Of a DNA stretch of 64,000 nucleotides, positions 10,181-24,794 are shown piece by piece. The position numbers and the translations under genes are program-made. Under the pieces are notes generated by a model that saw nothing but the letters and a program-made list of their open reading frames with translations, did not search any database and was not told the origin of the DNA. Each line of letters begins with the position of its first letter. Position 1 is the stretch's first letter. Where the stretch lies: the NCBI GenBank assembly GCA_027186245.1, contig CP114481.1:33077501-33141500 (forward strand), given 5' to 3'. This DNA is from Coriaria nepalensis. Its lineage: Eukaryota > Streptophyta > Magnoliopsida > Cucurbitales > Coriariaceae.

Positions 10181-13100
10181 TAATTCAAAGCAAGTCGAAC
10201 GAATTCTAGTTTTGCACTACAGACACAACTTTTGTGCATAACTTGCAAATTATCATTCCAAAAAAAGTGTGCTTTCGTTTAACCTTAAAATCATTTCAAT
10301 GAGTCATTTCAAGTCAATAACTTACTTCAAAGCAAGTCGAACGAATTCTAGTTTTGCACTACAGACACAACTTTTGTGCATAACTTGCAAATGATCATTG
10401 CAAGGAAAGTGTGCATTCGTTTAAAATTAAAATCATTTCAATGAGTCATTCCAAGTCAATAACTTACTTCAAAGCAAGTCGAACGAATTCTAGTTTTCCA
10501 CTACAGACACCACTTTTGTGCATAACTTGCGAATGATCATTGCATGGAAAGTGTGCATTCGTTTAACCTTAAAATCATTTCAATGAGTCATTTCAAGTCA
10601 ATAACTTACTTCAAAGCAAGTCGAACGAATTCTAGTTTTGCACTACAGACACAACTTTTGTGCATAACTTGCAAATGATCAATGCAAGGAAAGTGTGCTT
10701 TCGTTTAACCTTAAAATCATTTCAATGAGTCATTTCAAGTCAATATCTTTTCTCAAAGCAAGTCGAATGAATTCTAGTTTTGCACTACAGACACAACTTT
10801 TGTGCATAACTTGCAAATGATCATTGCAAGGAAAGTGTGCATTCTTTTAACCTTAAAATCATTTCGATGAGTCCTTTCAAGTCAATAACTTACTTCAAAG
10901 CAAGTCGAACGAATACTAGTTTTCCACTACAGACACCACTTTTGTGCATAACTTGCGAATGATCATTGCATGGAAAGTGTGCATTCGTTTAACCTTAAAA
11001 TCATTTCAATGAGTCATTTTAAGTCAATAACTTATTTCAAAGCTAGTCGAAAGAATTCTAGTTTTGCACTACAGACACAACTTTTGTGCATAACTTGCAA
11101 ATGATCATTGCGAGGAAAGTGTGGATTCGTTTAAAATTAAAATCATTTCAATGAGTCATTTCAAGTCAATAACTTACTTCAAAGCAAGTCGAACGAATTC
11201 TAGTTTTGCACTACAGACACAACTTTTGTGCATAACTTGCAAATGATCAATGCAAGGAAAGTGTGCTTTCGTTTAACCTTAAAATCATTTCAATGAGTCA
11301 TTTCAAGTCAATATCTTATCTCAAAGCAAGTCGAATGAATTCTAGTTTTGCACTACAGACTCAACTTTTGTGCATAACTTGCAAATGATCATTGCAAGGA
11401 AAGTGTGCATTCTTTTAACCTTAAAATCATTTCGATGAGTCCTTTCAAGTCAATAACTTACTTCAAAGCAAGTCGAACGAATACTAGTTTTCCACTACAG
11501 ACACCACTTTTGTGCATAACTTGCGAATGATCATTGCATGGAAAGTGTGCATTCGTTTAACCTTAAAATCATTTCAATGAGTCATTTTAAGTCAATAACT
11601 TATTTCAAAGCTAGTCGAAAGAATTCTAGTTTTGCACTACAGACACAACTTTTGTGCATAACTTGCAAATGATCATTGCAAGGAAAGTGTGGATTCGTTT
11701 AAAATTAAAATCATTTCAATGAGTCATTTCAAGTCAATAACTTACTTCAAAGCAAGTCGAACGAATTCTAGTTTTGCACTACAGACACAACTTTTGTGCA
11801 TAACTTGCAAATGATCAATGCAAGGAAAGTGTGCTTTCGTTTAACCTTAAAATCATTTCAATGAGTCATTTCAAGTCAATATCTTATCTCAAAGCAAGTC
11901 GAATGAATTGTAGTTTTGCACTACAGACACAACTTTTGTGCATAACTTGCAAATAATCAATGCAAGGAAAGTGTGCTTTCGTTTAACCTTAAAATCATTT
12001 CAATGAGTCATTTAAAGTCAATATCTTATCTCAAAGCAAGTCGAACGAATTCTAGTTTTCCACTACAGACACCACTTTTGTGCATAACTTGCGAATGATC
12101 ATTGCATGGAAAGTGTGCATTCGTTTAACCTTAAAATCATTTCAATGAGTCATTTCAAGTCAATAACTTACTTCAAAGCAAGTCGAACGAATTCTAGTTT
12201 TGCACTACAGACACAACTTTTGTGCATAACTTGCAAATGATCAATGCAAGGAAAGTGTGCTTTCGTTTAACCTTAAAATCATTTCAATGAGTCATTTCAA
12301 GTCAATATCTTTTCTCAAAGCAAGTCGAATGAATTCTAGTTTTGCACTACAGACACAACTTTTGTGCATAACTTGCAAATGATCATTGCAAGGAAAGTGT
12401 GCATTCATTTAAAATTAAAATCATTTCAATGAGTCCTTTCAAGTCAATAACTTATTTCAAAGCAAGTCGAAAGAATTCTAGTTTTGCACTACAGACACAA
12501 CTTTTGTGCAGAACTTGCAAATGATCATTGCAAGGAAAGTGTGCATTCGTTTAAAATTAAAATCATTTCAATGAGTCATTCCAAGTCAATAACTTACTTC
12601 AAAGCAAGTCGAACGAATTCTAGTTTTCCACTACAGACACCACTTTTGTGCATAACTTGCGAATGATCGTTGCATGGAAAGTGTGCATTCGTTTAACCTT
12701 AAAATCATTTCAATGAGTCATTTCAAGTCAATAACTTACTTCAAAGTAAGTCGAACGAATTCTACTTTTGCACTACAGACACAACTTTTGTGCATAACTT
12801 GCAAATGATCAATGCAAGGAAAGTGTGCTTTCGTTTAACCTTAAAATCATTTCAATGAGTCATTTCAAGTCAATATCTTATCTCAAAGCAAGTCGAATGA
12901 ATTCTAGTTTTGCACTACAGACACAACTTTTATGCATAACTTGCAAATGATCATTGCAAGGAAAGTGTGCATTCTTTTAACCTTAAAATCATTTCGATGA
13001 GTCATTTCAAGTCAATAACTTACTTCAAAGAAAGTCGAACGAATTCTAGTTTTCCACTACAGACACCACTTTTGTGCATAACTTGCGAATGATCATTGCA

Positions 13101-13283
13101 TGGAAAGTGTGCATTCGTTTAACCTTAAAATCATTTCAATGAGTCATTTCAAGTCAATCACTTACTTCAAAGCAAGTCGAACGAATTCTAGTTTTCCACT
13201 ACAGACACCACTTTTGTGCATAACTTGCAAATGATCATTGCAAGGAAAGTGTGCATTCGTTTAACCTTAAAATCATTTCAATG

Positions 13284-14582
13284 AGTCATTTCAGGTCAAT
13301 AACTTATGTCAAAGCAAGTCGAACGTATTCTAGTTTTCTAGTACAGACACAAGTTTTGTGCATAACTTGCAAATGATCATTCCAAGGAAAGTGTGCTTTC
13401 GTTTAACCTTAAAATCATTTCAATGAGTCATTTCAAGTCAATATCTTATCTCAAAGCAAGTCGAATGAATTCTAGTTTTGCACTACAGGAAAAACTTTTG
13501 TGCATAACTTGCAAATGATCATTGCCAAGAAAGTAAGCAGTCGTTTAAAATTAAAATCATCTCAATGAGTCATTTCAAGTCAATAACTTACTTCAAAGCA
13601 AGTCGAACGAATTCTAGTTTTCCACTACAGACACCAGTTTTGTGCATAACTTGCGAATGATCATTGCATGGAAAGTGTGCATTCGTTTAACCTTAAAATC
13701 ATTTCAATGAGTCATTTCAAGTCAATAACCTATTTCAAAACAAGTCGAATGAATTCTAGTTTTGCACTACAGACACAACTTTTGTGCATAACTTGCAAAT
13801 GATCATTGCAAGGAAAGTGTGCATTCTTTTAACCTTAAAATCATTTCGATGAGTCCTTTCAAGTCAATAACTTACTTCAAAGCAAGTCGAACGAATTCTA
13901 GTTTTCCACTACAGACACCACTTTTGTGCATAACTTGCGAATGATCGTTGCATGGAAAGTGTGCATTCGTTTAACCTTAAAATCATTTCAATGAGTCATT
14001 TCAAGTCAATAACCTATTTCAAAACAAGTCGAATGAATTCTAGTTTTGCACTACAGACACAACTTTTGTGCATAACTTGCGAATGATCATTGCATGGAAA
14101 GTGTGCATTCGTTTGACCTTAAAATCATTTCAATGAGTCATTTCAAGTCAATAACTTAATTCAAAGCAAGTCGAACGAATTCTAGTTTTGCACTACAGAC
14201 ACAACTTTTGTGCATAACTTGCAAATGATCAATGCAAGGAAAGTATGCTTTCGTTTAACCTTAAAATCATTTCAATGAGTCATTTCAAGTCAATATCTTA
14301 TCTCAAAGCAAGTCGAATGAATTCTAGTTTTGCACTACAGACACAACTTTTGTGCATAACTTGCAAATGATCATTGCAAGGAAAGTGTGCATTCTTTTAA
14401 CCTTAAAATCATTTCGATGAGTCATTTCAAGTCAATAACTTACTTCAAAGAAAGTCGAACGAATTCTAGTTTTCCACTACAGACACCACTTTTGTGCATA
14501 ACTTGCGAATGATCATTGCATGGAAAGTGTGCATTCGTTTAACCTTAAAATCATTTCAATGAGTCATTTCAAGTCAATCACT
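13284..14582 (+). repeat. Right copy of the 31/32-monomer-offset duplication
   Basis: This is the partner of 8740-10180. It carries the same order of rare markers (TCTAG-type monomer, CTACAGG, GCCAAGAAAG, GACACCAGTTTTG, GTTTGACC, AGTATGC, CAAAGAAAGTCG, TCAATCACTT). Private changes such as AGTAAGCAG near 13528 show that it has begun to diverge. It directly abuts the 3407-bp duplication that follows. Confidence 0.75.
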
Positions 14583-14894
14583 TACTTCAAAGCAAGTCGA
14601 ACGAATTCTAGTTTTCCACTACAGACACCACTTTTGTGCATAACTTGCGAATGATCATTGCATGGAAAGTGTGCATTCGTTTAACCTTAAAATCATTTCT
14701 ATGAGTCATTTCAAGTCAATAACTTATGTCAAAGCAAGTCGAACGTATTCTAGTGTTCCAGTACAGACACAACTTTTGTGCATAACTTGCAAATGATCAT
14801 TCCAAGGAAAGTGTGCATTCGTTTAACCTTAAAATCATTTCAATGAGTCATTTCAAGTCAATAACTTACTTCAAAGCAAGTCGAACGAATTCTA

Positions 14895-15035
14895 GTTTTG
14901 CACTACAGACACAACTTTTGTGCATAACTTGCAAATGATCAATGCAAGGAAAGTGTGTTTCGTTTAACCTTAAAATCATTTCAATGAGTCATTTCAAGTC
15001 AATATCTTATCTCAAAGCAAGTCGAATGAATTCTA
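14895..15035 (+). repeat. 141-bp monomer with 1-bp deletion, first of a duplicated pair
   Basis: AAGTGTGTTTCG replaces AAGTGTGCTTTCG near 14955. The next monomer starts at 15036, 141 bp on. The same deletion is in 18302-18442, 3407 bp away, so both descend from one event copied by the 24-mer duplication. Confidence 0.93.
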
Positions 15036-18000
15036 GTTTTGCACTACAGACACAACTTTTGTGCATAACTTGCAAATGATCATTGCAAGGAAAGTGTGCA
15101 TTCTTTTAACCTTAAAATCATTTCGATGAGTCCTTTCAAGTCAATAACTTACTTCAAAGCAAGTCGAACGAATTCTAGTTTTCCACTACAGACACCACTT
15201 TTGTGCATAACTTGCGAATGATCATTGCATGGAAAGTGTGCATTCGTTTAACCTTAAAATCATTTCAATGAGTCATTTTAAGTCAATAACTTATTTCAAA
15301 GCTAGTCGAAAGAATTCTAGTTTTGCACTACAGACACAACTTTTGTGCATAACTTGCAAATGATCATTGCAAGGAAAGTGTGGATTCGTTTAAAATTAAA
15401 ATCATTTCAATGAGTCATTTCAAGTCAATAACTTACTTCAAAGCAAGTCGAACGAATTCTAGTTTTGCACTACAGACACAACTTTTGTGCATAACTTGCA
15501 AATGATCAATGCAAGGAAAGTGTGCTTTCGTTTAACCTTAAAATCATTTCAATGAGTCATTTCAAGTCAATATCTTATCTCAAAGCAAGTCGAATGAATT
15601 CTAGTTTTGCACTACAGACACAACTTTTGTGCATAACTTGCAAATGATCATTGCAAGGAAAGTGTGCATTCTTTTAACCTTAAAATCATTTCGATGAGTC
15701 ATTTCAAGTCAATAACTTACTTCAAAGAAAGTCGAACGAATTCTAGTTTTCCACTACAGACACCACTTTTGTGCATAACTTGCGAATGATCATTGCATGG
15801 AAAGTGTGCATTCGTTTAACCTTAAAATCATTTCAATGAGTCATTTCAAGTCAATAACTTACTTCAAAGCAAGTCGAACGAATTCTAGTTTTCCACTACA
15901 GACACCACTTTTGTGCATAACTTGCAAATGATCATTGCTTGGAAAGTGTGCATTCGTTTAACCTTAAAATCATTTCAATGAGTCATTTCAAGTCAATAAC
16001 TTATGTCAAAGCAAGTCGAACGTATTCTAGTTTTCCAGTACAGACACAACTTTTGTGCATAACTTGCAAATGATCATTGCAAGGAAAGTGTGCTTTCGTT
16101 TAATCTTAAAATCATTTCAATGAGTCATTTCAAGTCAATAACTTAATTCAAAGCAAGTCGAACAAATTCTAGTTTTGCACTACAGACACAACTTTTGTGC
16201 ATAACTTGCAAATTATCATTCCAAGGAAAGTGTGCTTTCGTTTATCCTTAAAATCATTTCAATGAGTCATTTCAAGTCAATAACCTATTTCAAAACAAGT
16301 CGAATGAATTCTAGTTTTGCACTACAGACACAACTTTTGTGCATAACTTGCAAATGATCATTGCAAGGAAAGTGTGCATTCGTTTAACCTTAAAATCATT
16401 TCAATGAGTCATATCAAGTCAATAACTTACTTCAAAGCAAGTCGAACGAATTCTAGTTTTGCACTACAGTCACAACTTTTGTGCATAACTTGCAAATGAT
16501 CAATGCAAGGAAAGTGTGCTTTCGTTTAACCTTAAAATCATTTCAATGAGTCATTTCAAGTCAATAACTTATGTCAAAGCAAGTCGAACGTATTCTAGTT
16601 TTCCAGTACAGACACAACTTTTGTGCATAACTTGCAAATGATCATTGCAAGGAAAGTGTGCTTTCGTTTAATCTTAAAATCATTTCAATGAGTCATTTCA
16701 AGTCAATAACTTAATTCAAAGCAAGTCGAACAAATTCTAGTTTTGCACTACAGACACAACTTTTGTGCATAACTTGCAAATTATCATTCCAAGGAAAGTG
16801 TGCTTTCGTTTAACCTTAAAATCATTTCAATGAGTCATTTCAAGTCAATAACTTATGTCAAAGCAAGTCGAACGTATTCTAGTTTTCCAGTACAGACACA
16901 ACTTTTGTGCATAACTTGCAAATGATCATTGCAAGGAAAGTGTGGATTCGTTTAAAATTAAAATCATTTCAATGAGTCATTTCAAGTCAATAACTTACTT
17001 CAAAGCAAGTCGAACGAATTCTAGTTTTGCACTACAGACACAACTTTTGTGCATAACTTGCAAATGATCATTGCAAGGAAAGTGTGCATTCGTTTAACCT
17101 TAAAATCATTTCAATGAGTCATTTCAAGTCAATAACTTATGTCAAAGCAAGTCGAACGTATTCTAGTTTTCTAGTACAGACACAAGTTTTGTGCATAACT
17201 TGCAAATGATCATTGCAAGGAAAGTGTGCTTTCGTTTAATCTTAAAATCATTTCAATGAGTCATTTCAAGTCAATAACTTAATTCAAAGCAAGTCGAACA
17301 AATTCTAGTTTTGCACTACAGACACAACTTTTGTGCATAACTTGCAAATTATCATTCCAAGGAAAGTGTGCTTTCGTTTAACCTTAAAATCATTTCAATG
17401 AGTCATTTCAAGTCAATAACTTATGTCAAAGCAAGTCGAACGTATTCTAGTTTTCCAGTACAGACACAACTTTTGTGCATAACTTGCAAATGATCATTGC
17501 AAGGAAAGTGTGGATTCGTTTAAAATTAAAATCATTTCAATGAGTCATTTCAAGTCAATAACTTACTTCAAAGCAAGTCGAACGAATTCTAGTTTTGCAC
17601 TACAGACACAACTTTTGTGCATAACTTGCAAATGATCAATGCAAGGAAAGTGTGCTTTCGTTTAACCTTAAAATCATTTCAATGAGTCATTTCAAGTCAA
17701 TATCTTATCTCAAAGCAAGTCGAATGAATTCTAGTTTTGCACTACAGACACAACTTTTGTGCATAACTTGCAAATGATCATTGCAAGGAAAGTGTGCATT
17801 CTTTTAACCTTAAAATCATTTCGATGAGTCATTTCAAGTCAATAACTTACTTCAAAGAAAGTCGAACGAATTCTAGTTTTCCACTACAGACACCACTTTT
17901 GTGCATAACTTGCGAATGATCATTGCATGGAAAGTGTGCATTCGTTTAACCTTAAAATCATTTCAATGAGTCATTTCAAGTCAATCACTTACTTCAAAGC

Positions 18001-18301
18001 AAGTCGAACGAATTCTAGTTTTCCACTACAGACACCACTTTTGTGCATAACTTGCGAATGATCATTGCATGGAAAGTGTGCATTCGTTTAACCTTAAAAT
18101 CATTTCTATGAGTCATTTCAAGTCAATAACTTATGTCAAAGCAAGTCGAACGTATTCTAGTGTTCCAGTACAGACACAACTTTTGTGCATAACTTGCAAA
18201 TGATCATTCCAAGGAAAGTGTGCATTCGTTTAACCTTAAAATCATTTCAATGAGTCATTTCAAGTCAATAACTTACTTCAAAGCAAGTCGAACGAATTCT
18301 A

Positions 18302-18442
18302 GTTTTGCACTACAGACACAACTTTTGTGCATAACTTGCAAATGATCAATGCAAGGAAAGTGTGTTTCGTTTAACCTTAAAATCATTTCAATGAGTCATT
18401 TCAAGTCAATATCTTATCTCAAAGCAAGTCGAATGAATTCTA
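18302..18442 (+). repeat. 141-bp monomer with 1-bp deletion, second of a duplicated pair
   Basis: This is the copy of the 14895-15035 monomer. The same base is missing after AAGTGTG and the next monomer starts at 18443. Confidence 0.93.
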
Positions 18443-21400
18443 GTTTTGCACTACAGACACAACTTTTGTGCATAACTTGCAAATGATCATTGCAAGGAAA
18501 GTGTGCATTCTTTTAACCTTAAAATCATTTCGATGAGTCCTTTCAAGTCAATAACTTACTTCAAAGCAAGTCGAACGAATTCTAGTTTTCCACTACAGAC
18601 ACCACTTTTGTGCATAACTTGCGAATGATCATTGCATGGAAAGTGTGCATTCGTTTAACCTTAAAATCATTTCAATGAGTCATTTTAAGTCAATAACTTA
18701 TTTCAAAGCTAGTCGAAAGAATTCTAGTTTTGCACTACAGACACAACTTTTGTGCATAACTTGCAAATGATCATTGCAAGGAAAGTGTGGATTCGTTTAA
18801 AATTAAAATCATTTCAATGAGTCATTTCAAGTCAATAACTTACTTCAAAGCAAGTCGAACGAATTCTAGTTTTGCACTACAGACACAACTTTTGTGCATA
18901 ACTTGCAAATGATCAATGCAAGGAAAGTGTGCTTTCGTTTAACCTTAAAATCATTTCAATGAGTCATTTCAAGTCAATATCTTATCTCAAAGCAAGTCGA
19001 ATGAATTCTAGTTTTGCACTACAGACACAACTTTTGTGCATAACTTGCAAATGATCATTGCAAGGAAAGTGTGCATTCTTTTAACCTTAAAATCATTTCG
19101 ATGAGTCATTTCAAGTCAATAACTTACTTCAAAGAAAGTCGAACGAATTCTAGTTTTCCACTACAGACACCACTTTTGTGCATAACTTGCGAATGATCAT
19201 TGCATGGAAAGTGTGCATTCGTTTAACCTTAAAATCATTTCAATGAGTCATTTCAAGTCAATAACTTACTTCAAAGCAAGTCGAACGAATTCTAGTTTTC
19301 CACTACAGACACCACTTTTGTGCATAACTTGCAAATGATCATTGCTTGGAAAGTGTGCATTCGTTTAACCTTAAAATCATTTCAATGAGTCATTTCAAGT
19401 CAATAACTTATGTCAAAGCAAGTCGAACGTATTCTAGTTTTCCAGTACAGACACAACTTTTGTGCATAACTTGCAAATGATCATTGCAAGGAAAGTGTGC
19501 TTTCGTTTAATCTTAAAATCATTTCAATGAGTCATTTCAAGTCAATAACTTAATTCAAAGCAAGTCGAACAAATTCTAGTTTTGCACTACAGACACAACT
19601 TTTGTGCATAACTTGCAAATTATCATTCCAAGGAAAGTGTGCTTTCGTTTATCCTTAAAATCATTTCAATGAGTCATTTCAAGTCAATAACCTATTTCAA
19701 AACAAGTCGAATGAATTCTAGTTTTGCACTACAGACACAACTTTTGTGCATAACTTGCAAATGATCATTGCAAGGAAAGTGTGCATTCGTTTAACCTTAA
19801 AATCATTTCAATGAGTCATATCAAGTCAATAACTTACTTCAAAGCAAGTCGAACGAATTCTAGTTTTGCACTACAGTCACAACTTTTGTGCATAACTTGC
19901 AAATGATCAATGCAAGGAAAGTGTGCTTTCGTTTAACCTTAAAATCATTTCAATGAGTCATTTCAAGTCAATAACTTATGTCAAAGCAAGTCGAACGTAT
20001 TCTAGTTTTCCAGTACAGACACAACTTTTGTGCATAACTTGCAAATGATCATTGCAAGGAAAGTGTGCTTTCGTTTAATCTTAAAATCATTTCAATGAGT
20101 CATTTCAAGTCAATAACTTAATTCAAAGCAAGTCGAACAAATTCTAGTTTTGCACTACAGACACAACTTTTGTGCATAACTTGCAAATTATCATTCCAAG
20201 GAAAGTGTGCTTTCGTTTAACCTTAAAATCATTTCAATGAGTCATTTCAAGTCAATAACTTATGTCAAAGCAAGTCGAACGTATTCTAGTTTTCCAGTAC
20301 AGACACAACTTTTGTGCATAACTTGCAAATGATCATTGCAAGGAAAGTGTGGATTCGTTTAAAATTAAAATCATTTCAATGAGTCATTTCAAGTCAATAA
20401 CTTACTTCAAAGCAAGTCGAACGAATTCTAGTTTTGCACTACAGACACAACTTTTGTGCATAACTTGCAAATGATCATTGCAAGGAAAGTGTGCATTCGT
20501 TTAACCTTAAAATCATTTCAATGAGTCATTTCAAGTCAATAACTTATGTCAAAGCAAGTCGAACGTATTCTAGTTTTCTAGTACAGACACAAGTTTTGTG
20601 CATAACTTGCAAATGATCATTCCAAGGAAAGTGTGCTTTCGTTTAAAATTAAAATCATTTCAATGAGTCATTTCAAGTCAATATCTTATCTCAAAGCAAG
20701 TCGAATGAATTCTAGTTTTGCACTACAGACAAAACTTTTGTGCATAACTTGGAAATGATCATTGCCAGGAAAGTGTGCAGTCGTTTAAAATTAAAATCAT
20801 CTCAATGAGTCATTTCAAGTCAATAACTTACTTCAAAGCAAGTCGAACGAATTCTAGTTTTCCACTACAGACACCAGTTTTGTGCATTACTTGCGAATGA
20901 TCATTGCATGGAAAGTGTGCATTCGTTTAACCTTAAAATCATTTCAATGAGTCATTTCAAGTCAATAACTTATGTCAAAGCAAGTCGAACGCATTCTAGT
21001 TTTCCAGTACAGACACAAGTTTTGTGCATAACTTGCAAATGATCATTGCAAGGAAAGTGTGCTTTCGTTTAATCTTAAAATCATTTCAATGAGTCATTTC
21101 AAGTCAATAACTTAATTCAAAGCAAGTCGAACGAATTCTAGTTTTGCACTACAGACACAACTTTTGTGCATAACTTGCAAATTATCATTCCAAGGAAAGT
21201 GTGCTTTCGTTTAACCTTAAAATCATTTCAATGAGTCATTTCAAGTCAATAACCTATTTCAAAACAAGTCGAATGAATTCTAGTTTTGCACTACAGACAC
21301 AACTTTTGTGCATAACTTGCAAATGATCATTGCAAGGAAAGTGTGCATTCTTTTAACCTTAAAATCATTTCAATGAGTCATTTCAAGTCAATAACTTATG

Positions 21401-21829
21401 TCAAAGCAAGTCGAACGTATTCTAGTTTTCTAGTACAGACACAAGTTTTGTGCATAACTTGCAAATGATCATTCCAAGGAAAGTGTGCTTTCGTTTAACC
21501 TTAAAATCATTTCAATGAGTCATTTCAAGTCAATATCTTATCCCAAAGCAAGTCGAATGAATTCTAGTTTTTCACTACAGACACAACTTTTGTGCATAAC
21601 TTGCAAATTATCATTCCAAAAAAAGTGTGCTTTCGTTTAACCTTAAAATCATTTCAATGAGTCATTTCAAGTCAATAACTTACTTCAAAGCAAGTCGAAC
21701 GAATTCTAGTTTTGCACTACAGACACAACTTTTGTGCATAACTTGCAAATGATCATTGCAAGGAAAGTGTGCATTCGTTTAACCTTAAAATCATTTCAAT
21801 GAGTCATTCCAAGTCAATAACTTATTTCA

Positions 21830-24655
21830 AAGCAATTCGAACGAATTCTATTTTTGCACTACAGACACAACTTTTGTGCATAACTTGCAAATGATCATTG
21901 CAAGGAAAGTGTGCATTCATTTAAAATTAAAATCATTTCAATGAGTCCTTTCAAGTCAATAACTTATTTGAAAGCAAGTCGAAAGAATTCTAGTTTTGCA
22001 CTACAGACACAACTTTTGTGCATAACTTGCAAATGATCATTGCAAGGAAAGTGTGCATTCGTTTAAAATTAAAATCATTTCAATGAGTCATTCCAAGTCA
22101 ATAACTTACTTCAAAGCAAGTCGAACGAATTCTAGTTTTCCACTACAGACACCACTTTTGTGCATAACTTGCAAATGATCATTGCAAGGAAAGTGTGCAT
22201 TCGTTTAACCTTAAAATCATTTCAATGAGTCATTTCAAGTCAATAACTTATTTCAAAGCAATTCGAACGAATTCTATTTTTGCACTACAGACACAACTTT
22301 TGTGCATAACTTGCAAATGATCATTGCAAGGAAAGTGTGCATTCATTTAAAATTAAAATCATTTCAATGAGTCCTTTCAAGTCAATAACTTATTTCAAAG
22401 CAAGTCGAAAGAATTCTAGTTTTGCACTACAGACACAACTTTTGTGCATAACTTGCAAATGATTATTGCAAGGAAAGTGTGGATTCGTTTAAAATTAAAA
22501 TCATTTCAATGAGTCATTCCAAGTCAATAACTTACTTCAAAGCAAGTCGAACGAATTCTAGTTTTGCACTACAGACACAACTTTTGTGCATAACTTGCAA
22601 ATGATCATTGCAAGGAAAGTGTGCATTCGTTTAACCTTAAAATCATTTCAATGAGTCATTTCAAGTCAATAACTTATTTCAAAGCAATTCGAACGAATTC
22701 TAGTTTTGCACTACAGACACAACTTTTGTGCATAACTTGCGAATGATCATTGCATGGAAAGTGTGCATTCGTTTAACCTTAAAATCATTTCAATGAGTTA
22801 TTTCAAGTCAATAACTTACTTCAAAGCAAGTCGAACGAATTCTATTTTTGCACTACAGACACAACTTTTGTGCATAACTTGCAAATGATCATTGCAAGGA
22901 AAGTGTGCATTCATTTAAAATTAAAATCATTTCAATGAGTCCTTTCAAGTCAATAACTTATTTCAAAGCAAGTCGAAAGAATTCTAGTTTTCCACTACAG
23001 ACACCACTTTTGTGCATAACTTGCAAATGATCATTGCAAGGAAAGTGTGCATTCGTTTAAAATTAAAATCATTTCAATGAGTCATTCCAAGTCAATAACT
23101 TACTTCAAAGCAAGTCGAACGAATTCTAGTTTTCCACTACAGACACCACTTTTGTGCATAACTTGCGAATGATCATTGCATGGAAAGTGTGCATTCGTTT
23201 AACCTTAAAATCATTTCAATGAGTCATTTCAAGTCAATAACTTATTTCAAAGCAATTCGAACGAATTCTATTTTTGCACTACAGACACAACTTTTGTGCA
23301 TAACTTGCAAATGATCATTGCAAGGAAAGTGTGCATTCATTTAAAATTAAAATCATTTCAATGAGTCCTTTCAAGTCAATAACTTATTTGAAAGCAAGTC
23401 GAAAGAATTCTAGTTTTGCACTACAGACACAACTTTTGTGCATAACTTGCAAATGATCATTGCAAGGAAAGTGTGCATTCGTTTAAAATTAAAATCATTT
23501 CAATGAGTCATTCCAAGTCAATAACTTACTTCAAAGCAAGTCGAACGAATTCTAGTTTTCCACTACAGACACCACTTTTGTGCATAACTTGCAAATGATC
23601 ATTGCAAGGAAAGTGTGCATTCGTTTAACCTTAAAATCATTTCAATGAGTCATTTCAAGTCAATAACTTATTTCAAAGCAATTCGAACGGATTCTATTTT
23701 TGCACTACAGACACAACTTTTGTGCATAACTTGCAAATGATCATTGCAAGGAAAGTGTGCATTCATTTAAAATTAAAATCATTTCAATGAGTCCTTTCAA
23801 GTCAATAACTTATTTCAAAGCAAGTCGAAAGAATTCTAGTTTTGCACTACAGACACAACTTTTGTGCATAACTTGCAAATGATTATTGCAAGGAAAGTGT
23901 GGATTCGTTTAAAATTAAAATCATTTCAATGAGTCATTCCAAGTCAATAACTTACTTCAAAGCAAGTCGAACGAATTCTAGTTTTGCACTACAGACACAA
24001 CTTTTGTGCATAACTTGCAAATGATCATTGCAAGGAAAGTGTGCATTCGTTTAACCTTAAAATCATTTCAATGAGTCATTTCAAGTCAATAACTTATTTC
24101 AAAGCAATTCGAACGAATTCTAGTTTTGCACTACAGACACAACTTTTGTGCATAACTTGCGAATGATCATTGCATGGAAAGTGTGCATTCGTTTAACCTT
24201 AAAATCATTTCAATGAGTTATTTCAAGTCAATAACTTACTTCAAAGCAAGTCGAACGAATTCTATTTTTGCACTACAGACACAACTTTTGTGCATAACTT
24301 GCAAATGATCATTGCAAGGAAAGTGTGCATTCATTTAAAATTAAAATCATTTCAATGAGTCCTTTCAAGTCAATAACTTATTTCAAAGCAAGTCGAAAGA
24401 ATTCTAGTTTTGCACTACAGACACAACTTTTGTGCATAACTTGCAAATGATCATTGCAAGGAAAGTGTGCATTCGTTTAAAATTAAAATCATTTCAATGA
24501 GTCATTCCAAGTCAATAACTTACTTCAAAGCAAGTCGAACGAATTCTAGTTTTCCACTACAGACACCACTTTTGTGCATAACTTGCGAATGATCATTGCA
24601 TGGAAAGTGTGCATTCGTTTAACCTTAAAATCATTTCAATGAGTCATTTCAAGTC
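21830..24655 (+). repeat. 10-monomer (1420 bp) tandem duplication
   Basis: Copy 1 is about 21830-23240 and copy 2 about 23250-24655. Rare markers at exact 1420-bp spacing are ACTTATTTGAAAGC (21963 and 23383), GATTATTGCAAGG (22461 and 23881) and CAATGAGTTATTTC (22791 and 24211). The block introduces the CAATTCGAACG plus CTATTTTTGCAC subfamily that recurs at 25.8 and 29.2 kb. The copies are almost identical and adjoin each other, so this is a simple tandem duplication by unequal exchange. Confidence 0.88.
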
Positions 24656-24794
24656 AATAACTTACTTCAAAGCAAGTCGAACGAATTCTAGTTTTGCACT
24701 ACAGACACAACTTTTGTGCATAACTTGCAAATGATCATTGCAAGGAAAGTGTGCATTCATTTAAAATTAAAATCATTTCAATGAGTCCTTTCAA

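Larger units (their letters stand above)
14250..20620 (+). repeat. 24-monomer (3407 bp) tandem duplication
   Basis: About 2.95 kb at 14250-17213 matches 17657-20620. Rare markers are all spaced 3407 bp: a 1-bp deletion giving GTGTGTTTCG (14951 and 18358), CAAAGCTAGTCG (GCTAGTC at 15301 and 18708), GTTTATCC (16241 and 19648), CACTACAGTCAC (16461 and 19868), and a TCTAG-type head (17161 and 20568). The offset is 3407 and not 3408 because each copy contains that same 1-bp deletion. I noticed no mismatch in the body at the places compared, so the event looks recent. Similarity ends where ATTGCAAGG at 17213 faces ATTCCAAGG at 20620. Confidence 0.88.
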
